64,000 bases of DNA from Nissolia schottii (taxonomy: Eukaryota; Streptophyta; Magnoliopsida; Fabales; Fabaceae), in assembly GCA_003254905.1 (NCBI GenBank), contig QANU01015556.1:1-64000 (forward strand), in the 5' to 3' direction. Below are positions 1 to 10,003 of this stretch, piece after piece. The translations under genes were made by a program, and so were the position numbers. The notes beneath the pieces are model-generated. The model did not search any database, had not been told where the DNA came from, and was given only the letters and a program-made list of their open reading frames with translations. Every line of letters begins with the position of its first letter. Positions within the stretch are counted from its first letter, which is position 1.

Positions 1-177
1 CTGCGGTTCGCGAGCTTGGTGTCTGCCCCCAACAATCGCGACTTGGCTGCCATTTCTAAGTCCGAGGAGGTCGCGGGTGACTTGATCACTGATGCTGTCA
101 TTGGTCAGAAGGCTGCTCAGAGCCACAAAAGGAACCCCGGAATGCCCAACAAGAGGCCATGCAGAGAAGAAAGGTAG
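1..177 (+). other. Open frame at window edge, unidentified
   Basis: The frame is open from base 1 to a TAG at 175-177 (about 58 residues, no start visible). It is more GC-rich and codon-like than the DNA after it. It lies upstream of a gypsy-type 3' tail and LTR, so it may be retroelement-derived, but I recognise no family. It could also be the end of an exon entering from outside the window. Confidence 0.2.
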
Positions 178-477
178 AAAGGGCGCGTGTGCTGGTGGCA
201 ACTGTCGCTACGGTGGTTCTGATGGGGAGAGCAGCCATGAGAGAGATGTAGCCGTCAGCAGTGAATGGGGAGGAATAGGAGAAGAAGGAGACTAGGGTTA
301 CATTTGGGCAAAATGAGGAAAGAGGCTCTTGGAGTCTCCTGGGTCTAGTGCAACCGAGAAATGTGCATTTGGGCCAATCCCAATATGACCTGCTAGTGAC
401 GAAGCGGTGTTTTTGGGTTGTGACAAGTTACATGATGTGGACTTCTACCAAAAGGGAAATTTTTATTAAATTTCCAA

Positions 478-602
478 AATTTGGCCCAATGGATGAAGAC
501 AATTTCAGCAATTTACAATTTATGCAATGGGATCCTAGAGGAAAAAAAATTATTTTGGACTTTGAGGACAAGGTCCATTTTTATAGAGGTGGGGTATTGT
601 AA
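478..602 (+). pseudogene. Ty3/gypsy pol C-terminal tail plus polypurine tract
   Basis: The end of the frame closing at 602 reads as the tail that follows the chromodomain in Reina-like elements: a Phe/Pro/Asn-rich segment, then a phrase of the type F-EDKVHFYRGGVL. A purine-rich tract with a GGTGGGG core directly precedes a TGTAACA LTR start at 598. Upstream (178-477) the frame is not convincingly coding. This is the 3' stub of a degraded element; integrase and earlier domains are missing. Confidence 0.4.
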
Positions 603-880
603 CATACCTAAGTAAATAAAGGCCCAAACTAAGAATTAGTCCAATTAGTGGAGCCCAAACTTAGTATAAATAGGGGGATAGGGGAATTACATGGGTATGA
701 AAATTGTTATTTGGTTGATCCTACCTCTCTCTCTAGGATTTCTTTAGTCTCTCTTGTGGATCATCTTCTTCCTTAGGAAGGTTTCTCCACCACTATCCTA
801 TCCTTTAATTGTAACTTCTTCTACAAATTACAGAAAATATACAAAAATATACTATTACTCCCATAATTCAGCTTATTACA
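598..880 (+). mobile_element. LTR of a short-LTR gypsy (Reina-like) element
   Basis: Begins TGTAACATACC directly after the purine tract and ends TTATTACA, giving the TG...CA ends of an LTR. A TATAAATA box lies near 665-672, followed by a T/C-rich leader. The TTATTACA end is shared with the Reina-type 5' LTR ending at 56,666. No primer-binding site follows, so this is a 3' LTR or a solo LTR. Target duplications were not found. Confidence 0.6.
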
Positions 881-937
881 AATTCACTTCGTTACACTAT
901 TCAATCAAAATATATAGTTCTGAGTGTTTTTAAGGGA

Positions 938-1461
938 TTAAGGATGACAAAAATATCTACAAACTCAGATATCCACAGGTATTACTCACAACGAGTAAGG
1001 ATATACTCACAATTTCTGTACTCACAGGTACGAGTATCCGTATTCGTTTGTTAATGGGTATGAATATGGAGATTGACGTACATGACTCATGGATACCCAC
1101 TAATTACCTATTAATATAAAATGTTATGTAAATATATTTACCTGTATAAATATAAAATCTAAAAACCCTAATTTATTTTTATCTACAATGTTATTGGATT
1201 TTGATTATGTATTTTATTAATTTAAATTGTGATTTATTAATGGTAATATTGTAATATACTATATTTAAATGACCCTTTTTTTTAATATATAAATTTGTTG
1301 TTTTTGAATTTTTGGCAAATCTCATAAATATCCTGAACGGATACTTACGAGAATTCAAATCTTACCCATGATAGATATAGGCACGGATAACAAAATATTA
1401 AATGGGAATGAATAATGAAGTGCATTTACCCACACTCATGAATACCCATTGTCATCCCTAA
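938..1461. mobile_element. hAT-like non-autonomous element (MITE)
   Basis: Imperfect terminal inverted repeats: TTAAGGATGACAA at 938-950 and its near complement TTGTCATCCCTAA at 1449-1461. The interior has degenerate 'gggtatgaatatgg / tacccac' runs near both ends and an AT-rich middle without coding. This resembles common plant hAT MITEs and the better supported element at 22,034-22,697. No clear 8-bp target duplication, so the class is inferred from the termini. Confidence 0.45.
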
Positions 1462-1764
1462 AAATGATCATCTTTCTTTTTCAAATGAAGTCAGCTCGTG
1501 TGGACTGATAGTGCCTCCAAATAGATATCTCTCAATGAAACCTACGAGAGGAGAAGATAGCACTGGCCACATGAATTAAGAAGACCAAGGAAAACCAACA
1601 AAAGAAAGATACATTACATACCCAAACAAAAATCAGCTAACAGAGCCAAAGTAAAGATGAGATCTTCCAATGCAAGAAGGAGCCGCCCAGCCTTGTAGTG
1701 GACTGGAGATCCAGAGCTAACCAAAACAAATGGCCCATTAGCTCAGCCAACACAACTTGAAATA
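1462..1764. other. No gene seen
   Basis: Moderately AT-rich unique-looking DNA with no open frame of note, no terminal repeats and no LTR signature. Confidence 0.4.
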
Positions 1765-2221
1765 TCAAAAGTTCATAAATCGAGAATCAGAATCACAACA
1801 AAACAAAACAACAACAAAATAAATAAATAAATAAAAATCACATAGCAGCCTGAAGAACCTTATCGATCCAAAAGAAATTAAAGCCGAAAGATACTCCCCA
1901 AATGCTAAGCCGAAAGCTGCATCAAAAGCCCTTATTCCAGCCATGAGCACAATAACCCACTCTAAGCAAGATATTTTGAGATTCCTGTTAAGGGGATCAT
2001 CTTTCTTCATTGAAAGCAAGGTATTGTGTCTTTTGTTTTACCTTTTCACCTTTGTAGGTGTTTTCATTGTCACCATAGTCCATAGTTACCTCTGGTTTCC
2101 AATTTGCATGGTTAGGGAAGACATGCACCCATCTCGTGGGTTGGCTTCGAATGCATCTTCTGGATGGTTTAACTTCGGGATCATTGAATTGTTGATAAGT
2201 ATCATAATTTCGCAAATTCAA
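1765..2221 (-). pseudogene. Possible exon remnant, unidentified
   Basis: Two overlapping minus-strand frames: 2221-1997 (74 residues, hydrophilic, including HVFPNHANWKPEVTMDYGDN) and 2019-1765 (84 residues, with a hydrophobic stretch around LEWVIVLMAG). The first has exon-like composition and its opposite-strand frame looks like a shadow. A frameshift near 2000-2019 would join them. I do not recognise the family. It could be a gene fragment or transposon DNA. Confidence 0.2.
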
Positions 2222-2407
2222 TCAGTAAAATGAGACCTGTTTGCTTAAGTTTTCATGAATTATCTAACTAAATTCCCCACTTTTGTAGGATTTATAACAA
2301 TATTCTAAAGATGGTTACAAGCATATTTAATCAAGAGAAATCCCACAAAGAATGAAGCTGGAAGCAAAGAAGGCAGGAAGACCAAAAAGACAAAATCTTC
2401 ATAGCAG

Positions 2408-2750
2408 ACCGCTCAACGGATGCATCATTGCTCTCAGCGGTGTAACCTAAATCGCTTAGCGGTACATACTAATCCGCTGATCGATTCTGCTCGCCGTGCT
2501 ACTTGCAGCCGCCACATTTATTATGCCAGCTTGCAGCCGCCACAGCTTGGCGCCACCTTGCAAAAAGCCTATAGCCACCCTGACAGCTTGCAGCCATCAT
2601 GACAGTCGCCTTGCTCTGAAACCGCTCAGCGATGTACCCCAACTGCTCAGCGAAACCACCACTTGTGGCCACCACAGGTTGTCACCACCAGGGACCTGCA
2701 ACCGCCTCGCCTCTTAACCACCCAGCGATGTACCCAGGCCGCTCAGCGGT
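2408..2750. repeat. CCGCTCAGCGG palindrome array upstream of TATA box
   Basis: At least seven degenerate copies of CCGCTCAGCGG (for example near 2408, 2432, 2455, 2618, 2642, 2720 and 2738), separated by unrelated 15-100 bp stretches, ending just before the TATA box. The same palindrome, read as CCGCTGAGCGG, recurs in other LTR families in this window. Confidence 0.65.
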
Positions 2751-2766
2751 GACCCCAAATTCTGCC

Positions 2767-2774
2767 TATAAATA
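2767..2774 (+). promoter_or_regulatory. TATA box of LTR
   Basis: TATAAATA preceded by the palindrome array and followed about 30 bp later by a leader rich in T and C. Read as the U3/R promoter of the surrounding LTR. Confidence 0.5.
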
Positions 2775-3690
2775 GAAGGTTGAGGCACTCTCCAAAGGAC
2801 ATCAATTCATAGTTCTGATTCATTCCTTTCTTGTTTTCTCTTGTACTTCAAATCTTAAGTTAGTTTAGCAACAAAGAGGAGGCCAGTGATGGAGCCAAGA
2901 GTAATCAAGGAAGCACGACGGTTGTTGTCACGACAGCGTGAGAACGTGTCATGGTAAGCGTCCATTCCCTTGCCTCCGAGATTCTCTCTTGTAAGTTGGA
3001 TTTCTAATCCTCTTGTTGTTGGGATTTTGATGAATATTATAGTATGATTGTATCCATGTAACTTTTACATTATGAAGTTATCACTTTCTATGATTTACAT
3101 GAATCGATTTTACGCTTAATGCTTGTTTTAGCTTAGGTACCTAAAGCATGATTTCAAACTACATGGTTGCGGGCGACAGCGGCATCATAAGTTGGAACTA
3201 AATCAATTTATCTAATAAAACTAATTGCTAGAAATAGAATTAGGGTTATTAGTCGTTTTAATATCTGGAATAACGCTGGTTTACTTTGTTAAGTTTGTGC
3301 ACGAAAGTGACAGCATAATAAGGGAAACTTGATAATCTTTTCATGCTCGAAAGAGATGAGTAAGTTAAGAACTGGTGGCGAGGAATCAAAGAAATGATAA
3401 TTCTGATGTACTGAGTAAATGGATACATGAAACTATAATAGGATTCAATTCCCAACAAGCTTCCTAATCTACCCCTGATTTGTTGCCTATTTATCTTTTA
3501 TGTTCTTTATTTAGTTTATTTAAATATCAATCAAATTACCAATCCTTCACCTTATTGTTTAATTAACAAACTCAAGAATGGTATTTTTGCAACTCCCTGT
3601 GGATACGACTATACCTGACTATACTGCAATTGGATTCCTTGTGAATCTGAAAGCTGTAAAGAAGGATATATATTAAACGAGAGTGTAAAA

Positions 3691-4020
3691 AGGCTTTCAA
3701 CAATTGTATTGTTAGTTGTCAAGAACCTTTACTTATGTTCCATTTAATCTCACATTTAAGAAAAAAGAAATAAAAAAAGGATCACTATGGGTGTTCCCAC
3801 TTATACCAAAATAATTTATAAGGAAATAAAAGTTTTGAAATGAGGGTATTTAAGTAAAATGTAAGGAAATATAAGGAAATTTAACTTCATAAATACATAA
3901 ATAAAATAATAAATTTCACCTCTTACGATTTTATAAAACATGCATAAATAAAATAATGCTAAAATAAATAAATAAATAACTTTAGAAATAAATACACGGT
4001 ATAAAATAGATCGTGAAGAA
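3691..4020. other. AT-rich DNA, nothing recognised
   Basis: Short A-rich runs and 'aaataaat' repeats. No coding frame or element termini. Confidence 0.4.
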
Positions 4021-4440
4021 CGTCACTCACCTGAAATGGCTGATCAGTAAGGAGCACTAAGCTGGGAGCTCTTGACACACCGTACGTGGAGGCACTGCTT
4101 CCCCACGAACAGAAGACGAAAGGGAGAAAAGAATAAAATGATAACTGGAGTGAAAAGCCTCACAAGAGTGTGACCTTTCAAGCTCTAGAGTGAATTAGCA
4201 AGTCTAAACACTCATGGGGAGCCTCAATATATAGGGGAGGAGGAGACTCACTCTATAGCTGAAAATGATGTGGGATTAATTCCTGAACATCGTCTCGCGT
4301 GAGATGAGCTCTAGAAACTACCTGTTCTCTCCTGTAACATCATCTCGCACGAGATGCTATACGTCTCGCATGAGATGTACCCTATGACTAGCATCTCACG
4401 CGAGATACACCATGTCTCGGGCGAGATGTCCCCTTTTTTT
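4021..4440 (-). promoter_or_regulatory. Minus-strand LTR-type promoter with palindrome array
   Basis: On the minus strand the order is five copies of a CATCTCGCGYGAGATG-type palindrome (4291-4430), a CCTATATATTGAGG TATA region near 4225-4236, then a leader ending in a GGTGAGTGAC donor-like site near 4029. This copies the plan of the plus-strand LTR at 2400-2830 with another palindrome. LTR ends were not identified, so retroelement origin is inferred. Confidence 0.45.
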
Positions 4441-4870
4441 TTCTTCTTTTTCTAAGGGTCATCACAGCCATGGACAAGTGATGATCTAATGATAAAATAG
4501 TGTGAAATGGTCGATCAATGTGAGGTTTATTAAGATAGGATTGCTTAGGTGATCTAAAATGGGTGATCCTATTTGAAATTGGAATAATTTTTAGAGGTTG
4601 GTAATGGTGGCTAATTTTGTTGTCCATTGGAAGATTGTAGAGAAAAGAGTAACCATTGGCGCCTACTTTTGAAATAATAAAATTTCAAAATGAGGAAGTT
4701 ATTCAAAATGTGGAGCCAACATAGAAGTGTTTGACAGTTACAAGAAACATGTGCACACTTCAGAAGAGTGGTTAACGAAGATTCTGCTAAGTGAAGCGAA
4801 GTGGAGACGCTGGAGCATATATCAATTGCTCGGTGGACATGTGGCGAGCATGCATGAAGACCTTGAAACC

Positions 4871-4878
4871 TATAAATA
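4871..4878 (+). promoter_or_regulatory. TATA box of a probable eroded LTR
   Basis: TATAAATA preceded by GC-richer DNA (4750-4870) and followed by a leader with CT-rich and AAG-rich runs to about 5100. No coding frame follows. Likely the U3-R part of another degraded LTR. Confidence 0.35.
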
Positions 4879-5106
4879 GGATGCTCGAGGATGAATCAAG
4901 GAAAAAAAAACACACTTGCAAATTCTTATATTCTCACACAAGTCCACAATGGCATTTCGAGTTTAAGAGAACGACCAAGTAATTCTCATTTACTTGCTTT
5001 CTGTTCTTTTAATTCCATAGGATTAGTTCTTTTCTTCCTCATTTCTTGTACTTTGTTATTGATTTCATGTATGAGGAATACCAAAAACATATACACTATA
5101 CCTTAG

Positions 5107-6333
5107 ATTCTGATTCATATGGAAGAAAATAATCCTTCCAAATGCTAGATTGAAAATCTGTTATATGTTGATTATGCATGTCAGATTTTACATCTGATTT
5201 AAAGGACCTAAGTGTTGAAATTACACTAGACATCCTTGATTTTTTGGTATGGAATTGGATTCTCTATCCTTAATACATAGACATTAAAATCTTGTTAAGA
5301 AAAATAAAAATAGTAATTAATAAGCAATAATTTACCAACTACTCATCATGACTTATTCAGAACTTTTCTTTTCTTTTCTTTTTTTATTTTTTATTTGTAT
5401 TTAAAGAAAGGTATTATTACGGTTGAGGATTTAATTATGGAGTTATAGAAGATGGATTCATTTTTAAAAAAAATATTATTTGTACACCTCAAAAATAGTC
5501 TCCTAATAGTTATCAAAACAAGAAAACAAACATTATGAAATAGAAAAACAATCATTATAAAATAAAGACACAAACATTATCAAACACTTAAATCGAGTAA
5601 TATCAAACACGCGTGCGCACGGGTACACAAAATGTTTAGTGACAATATTTATTTATCTATTTTGTAACAACGTTAAACTTACACATGCACAAGACAAGTA
5701 AAAAATGTTTGATGACAATATTTGTTTCTCTATTATATAATGCTTGTTTTTATGTGTTATGATGTTTATTTATCTGTTTTGATAATCATTATATGACTAT
5801 TTTTTATGTGTATAAATAACGAGACTGCATGTACTTTTTTCACTTTAAAAATATCATTGCTCGATTTCACTCTTCCTATGGTGGCGGGGACAGCAAATGA
5901 TGGGGTTAATTTGTCAAAGCACTAATTAATGAGCCACATGGAAAATGCTGCGAAAAACGAAAATAAAGCAGCATCTAGTGGTGTGCTACCATGCTTTGCT
6001 TAGGTTAAGGAGGAATTCTTATCGTTGGAAAAAAAATAGTGTTTGTATTTTTTCTTTAGCAAACTAACAAAAAGATGAGTCATTATTTTATCTTCCGTGG
6101 ACGAAGAATTTCTTACTCCTTACAGCACTTAGACTCTTAAAATTAAACAAAAGATAGAGAAAACATGACCGAGAGAAAATTGGATGGTAGATATATATAG
6201 TGGAGGAAGGGAAAGGTTTCTCCCATGGAAGATATAAGAATTTCTCCGAAGAGAAGACAAAAAGAAAACCAAATAAACAAGGAAGGACAATGGGATACCA
6301 CAAATCATGCAAGCACATTGTACCCATTGGTTA
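5107..6333. other. AT-rich non-coding segment A (partly related to segment B)
   Basis: No credible gene. The start (about 5228-5300) resembles 19,986-20,060, sharing a catccttgatt...ggaattggattct pattern. 5885-6010 resembles 24,105-24,210: a ggacaacaaa-type, then gagtcac-gtgaaaatgc-type, then atctagtg...accat pattern. These look like diverged copies of the same locus. Confidence 0.35.
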
Positions 6334-6720
6334 TGTGCTGGTTTAATTTGATTTAGAATTATTCTCTCATTATATGTTGATTCTATTATGTCTATAAATT
6401 AGCATTACTTTATTGTACCCATTGCACAACTCTCATAATACAATTCTGTTTTTTTTCTCGTTCTTTGTATTTTCTCTGTAGTCTTTGTTGTGTCTCTTTA
6501 CTAGTTTTATCAACTTGTTTAACATGGTATCAGAGTCATGATATCCTCCGTGAACCATGTTTATACTTCCGCTACTCTGAGATTAAATTCTTAGTTTTCC
6601 ATTCTCCATTTTTGCTTCCGCTATTGCTGAAAAAAAACTAAAAAAAAAATTCCTACACTGTTATCTCTATTTTGTGACCTCCCACCAACATCACTTATTA
6701 TACCTCTTTACTATGGTCAC
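6334..6720 (+). mobile_element. Ty1/copia LTR and leader remnant
   Basis: A short LTR, TG at 6334 to CA at 6524, with a CTATAAATTAG TATA region, followed immediately by TGGTATCAGAG, the initiator-Met tRNA primer-binding site usual for plant copia elements (6525-6535). About 190 bp of leader follows and then similarity is lost; no gag is present. LTR length is close to that of the copia element at 8721. Confidence 0.6.
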
Positions 6721-7335
6721 AGTTTTCACCATTACCGACCTTTGTAATAAGTAATAAGTAACAATTTTAAAGATTTTAAAGTGCTCATTGTATGGCGCTT
6801 AATATATTTTGTGGTTTCTATACCATTCCTATTCCTACTTTGCATGTAATGCACTTAATTCATTCATTATTTTTAGAGGTGTAAGTGCAGTAAATAAAAT
6901 ATAAGAAAAATCAATAATAATATATGTGCAGAAATGATAAGTAATAGGTGATAAAACTAATTAAATTACATTTTTTATAGCTAATAACAATACAATTAGT
7001 AATTGCTCAAAGTAATAAATACAATCTTACAGTGAATTTTACATATGTATATAGATAGATAGATAGATAATTAAAGGTGAAATAGCCATTTTAAGTATTT
7101 TAAAATTTGGGATTTTAAGGTTAATTAGGGAGGTCGATTAATAACTGAGATGGAAGTCAACTTACAAATTGGAGGGGTAGATATAATATCAACATCTCAT
7201 GAGAGGTTGTGTGTAATTTACTTAATTTAATAAGAAACAATAATGTATAGCTCTGTACTTTGTTCAAAGATTATTGATATCAATACTTTTTTTATTTGAA
7301 CACAAACTCAAAAAATGTTGCAACCTAAAGAATTT
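6721..7335. other. AT-rich DNA, nothing recognised
   Basis: Contains a short (ATAG) run near 7050-7068. No gene or element termini found. Confidence 0.4.
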
Positions 7336-7795
7336 AGGGTTAAATAAGTTTTGGTCTCTTGATAAATCGCGAATTTTGATTTTGTATCCTGTTAAATTTT
7401 TTCTTCGTTTTGAGTCATCGATAAAAAAATTTTATTTGGTTTTAATCCCTAATGTTAAGTTGAATTATTAAAAGATGACGTGATGGATAGAAGTTAGATG
7501 CATTCAACTATAATTTGGTCAAACATGGTCAAACTAAATTTTAGTTGTTGTCAAACCGGTAAAACTAGTTTGAACCATAGACCGGTTTGACCAATTTGGC
7601 AACAGTTAAAACTTGGTTTTAAGTATGTTTGACCAAATTATAGTAGAGTTCAGCTAACTTCTATCTGTCATGTCATCTTTTAACGGTTCAACTTAACATA
7701 AGGGACTAAAATCAAATAAAAAAATTATTGACATCTCAAACCAAAGAAAAATTTTAATAGGGTGCAAAATCAAAATTCAAGATTTATTAAGGATA
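7336..7795. mobile_element. Foldback MITE with long terminal inverted repeats
   Basis: Arms of roughly 190 bp are inverted copies of each other: 7340-7530 (tttggtctcttgataaat...) and 7600-7790 (its diverged complement), around a centre with 'aaaccggt' and 'accggtttgacc' inverted motifs. There is no coding. Such foldbacks are usually Mutator- or hAT-derived. I could not fix the target duplication. Confidence 0.6.
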
Positions 7796-8182
7796 AGATC
7801 TAAATAGATCTAAACATATTCGTTATCGATAAGATCATTAAATTAAAAATACCCACAAGTGAAAGACAAAACGTGCTTAAAAAGGTTACAACTAAAACAC
7901 CCACAAAGAGACAACAAAAGTAAAAAAAAAAAAAAAAAAAAAAAACTTTAAGCAATGTTTAGGAAAGATGACACACCACTCAAATAAATTGAACATGCTA
8001 GAATATATGGAGATCTCACTTAAGAAACACACATTACATAAAACTTAATTAAAAAAACCTTAATTAGATTTTCCCCCAACTCTTATTATCATCGAATTGA
8101 AGGACATGAACAAACCCCAAATCCAGTCATATCTCTTTATTTAAAGCTAAAACAGAAAGCATCAAAAGAGGAAATTGATTTT
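7796..8182. other. 3' flank of TPS exon, with poly(A) tract
   Basis: Contains a run of more than 20 A at about 7922-7945. The remainder is AT-rich and directly follows (minus sense) the TPS stop codon, so it includes the former 3' UTR. Confidence 0.4.
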
Positions 8183-8480
8183 TCATATTGGCATCGACTG
8201 GACAAGCACATCTTCAATGTATTTCTTCATGATTCCTTTAGCATTAGTGTAGTTATCTCCATCTTTGTATATCTCATCGATGAATCGCGACAAGTTGAGA
8301 ATACGCATCAGAAAAGGCATTGGGACTTTGGTTGGCCGAAGGCATTCCTCATTTATATCTTTCCAAGTGTCACTAACTCTCTTCCGTAGTTGATGAATGG
8401 CTTCTTCTCTAGACACATCATATATACTCCTTCATATAGCGTTCCCACATTGAGGTAACATGTCCTCTTTTTTGTTCAAA
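8183..8480 (-). pseudogene. Terpene synthase last exon (exon 7), frameshifted
   Basis: The exon starts at 8480 just after an intron end ttgattgcacag and reads FEQKRGHVTSMWERYMKEY, then a shifted frame VSREEAIHQLRKRV...LNLSRFIDEIYKDGDNYT...YIEDVL, stop at 8183. This is the C-terminal alpha-helical end of class I plant (TPS-a/b type) terpene synthases, including the RILNLSR-IYKDGD-YT block. Four extra bases (TATA, 8423-8426) between codons for E-Y and D-V break the frame. No exon 6 is found upstream before the copia LTR at 8721. In working enzymes this part packs against the active site of a plastidial or cytosolic cyclase. Here it is dead. Subfamily assignment is uncertain. Confidence 0.88.
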
Positions 8481-8720
8481 CTGTGCAATCAAACAAAATT
8501 TATTTAAATATTTGAGTTTAATTGTTATTAAAAAAAATTATATTGTCATTCAAATATGTATTTTCTAAAAAAAAGTGGTAGAGTCTAACACTCATTACCT
8601 TAAAAGTCTTAACTATTAAGAATAAATTAAAATATTATCATATCTTATTATATCATATCTTATCTTAAATTTATTTGATTGTGATTTAACTTGATTTAGT
8701 TTGATTCTTATCATTATATC

Positions 8721-8910
8721 TGTTAATAATATAATTGTAAATTATAGGTTTAATTGATTTGATTATAATTTGTTCTTAACTGTTGTATCTTGGCCGTTGT
8801 ATTTTAGCCATTAGGTTTCCAACCTATTAATAGGCTTAGACTCCAATGTACAGAACATACAATTGCAATATACAGATATACATATTACACTCCCACTCTT
8901 GTCTCTAACA
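8721..8910 (+). mobile_element. Ty1/copia 5' LTR
   Basis: The right end CTCTAACA is followed at once by the primer-binding site TGGTATCAG, fixing 8910. The left end TGTTAATAAT at 8721 is the best TG in range but is less certain because no 3' LTR survives for comparison. Contains an AATAGGCTTAGACTCC leader region and short AT-rich U3. Confidence 0.6.
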
Positions 8911-8919
8911 TGGTATCAG
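8911..8919 (+). promoter_or_regulatory. Copia primer-binding site
   Basis: TGGTATCAG, complementary to the 3' end of initiator-Met tRNA; the bases after it have diverged. Confidence 0.7.
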
Positions 8920-9159
8920 TTAGCCACTCTCTCTTTCCGCTCTAAACGCCACTGCCGCCTTCCGTTTCTCCGTCTCCCGTGCACCATTTTTTCTCACTGC
9001 CGGCAATTTTTCTTTTGGCTCCATTTCGACGTCTCACGCGTCGCTGCACTGAGCTGTATTCCAAGAACAGGTGGGTTGTAATCCCCAGGCAAGAAAGCCA
9101 CCAGCACCGTGGGCATTGACCAGGAGGGAGCAGTGACAGCGACGTTGTGTTCTGTCACC

Positions 9160-9350
9160 ACCGTCGCTGCCGCCAATGGCTCTTCCACCTCCATCCTCCT
9201 CCGCCTGAATCCGTGCTTTGCCGCCGCCAGCACCTGCTCCACGTGATTGAGCCTCGTTTACGGTGATATTACGGTCGTCAAGGTCCTGGCCGTTCATTCC
9301 TTCGATCGCGCCCCTCATTGACTGCTCCGAGGAGAAAGTCACGAATCCAC
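9160..9350 (-). pseudogene. Captured fragment of a glycine-rich RNA-binding protein (RRM) gene
   Basis: In antisense inside the copia leader, the minus strand reads GCGFVTFSSEQSMRGAIEGM, then a segment containing NGQDLDD and RNITVNEAQSRG, then a Gly/Ala-rich tail that loses frame near 9230-9160. This matches the second half of the RRM (RNP1 'GFGFVTF', with Cys for Phe here) and the linker to the glycine-rich domain in plant GRP7/GRP8-type proteins, which bind RNA in stress and clock control. A possible intron acceptor (gtgcag) just before GCGF suggests capture of genomic or unspliced DNA. The N-terminal RRM half is absent, so it is not functional. Family assignment is firm; origin by capture is inferred. 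Confidence 0.8.
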
Positions 9351-9415
9351 AGCCGCCTGCACTTGCCTTCTGAATCTGGCGTCCTTTGTTAATCTGAGAA
9401 GGTGACTGAGAAGGT

Positions 9416-9612
9416 CACTTGTGTGCATTTTTTTATTGAGCCCAATACCTCCCACAGCCCCAAACCGAAAACAAAAGAAGATAACTTGTGTGATTGTTTT
9501 TTGAGCCCAACCACCAGCCCCAGCCCAAACCGAAAACAAAAAGAGAAGGTCTCTTGTGTGATTGTTTTTTGAGCCCAACCACCACCCCCAGCCCAAACCG
9601 AAAGAACAAAGC
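9416..9612. repeat. Three tandem ~67-bp repeats in copia leader
   Basis: The phrase CTTGTGTG...TTGAGCCCAA...CCAAACCGAAA occurs three times, with the GTGTG anchors near 9421, 9488 and 9556 (period 67-68 bp). It produces long spurious frames on both strands. Confidence 0.8.
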
Positions 9613-10003
9613 GCCAACCCAAACTAGCCAAAAAAAAAAGAAAAAAACACAACAAACCAACCCTAACCCGGTAGCCCAACCCAAACTGCAACAAATAAAA
9701 AAACCAGCCAACCCAGTAGCCCAATACCTCCCTCAGCCCACAAATCGTTTCCTGACCCGCCCCACCAGGTCCGTTTGACTGGCTCCATGGGCATTGACCA
9801 AGGCGCTGACGTGGTGCCACGCTGGCCAGCTGTCACCTGACACGTGTATTATCCTGCTGACGTGGCGTGTTGACGTGGCATGCTGAGGTGGCAATCAAGT
9901 TAACCCACCCTAGGGTTTTTTGGTGAGATAATTCCATTTTTTCAGTCCTTTTTTACTAATTTAAGCTTGAAAGTATTGTTCTCTTTTACCATTGTGCTTA
10001 ATC

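Larger units (their letters stand above)
2400..3690 (+). mobile_element. Degenerate Tat/Athila-like LTR region
   Basis: An array of CCGCTCAGCG-type palindromes (about 2408-2750) is followed by TATAAATA at 2767-2774, a T/C-rich transcript leader, and around 3590-3610 the phrase ACTCCCTGTGGATACGA. That phrase typifies the 3' part of Tat/Athila-lineage LTRs in plants. No coding frame lies inside. Exact ends were not resolved and no primer-binding site was seen, so this is a solo or eroded LTR. Confidence 0.45.

Noticed and set aside
1943-2233. Hydrophobic 96-residue plus-strand frame
   Set aside because: Complement of the more protein-like minus-strand frame; hydrophobicity is a strand artefact.
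9339-9820. Overlapping long frames on both strands
   Set aside because: Produced by three tandem 67-bp repeats and low-complexity A/C-rich leader sequence; no family features.
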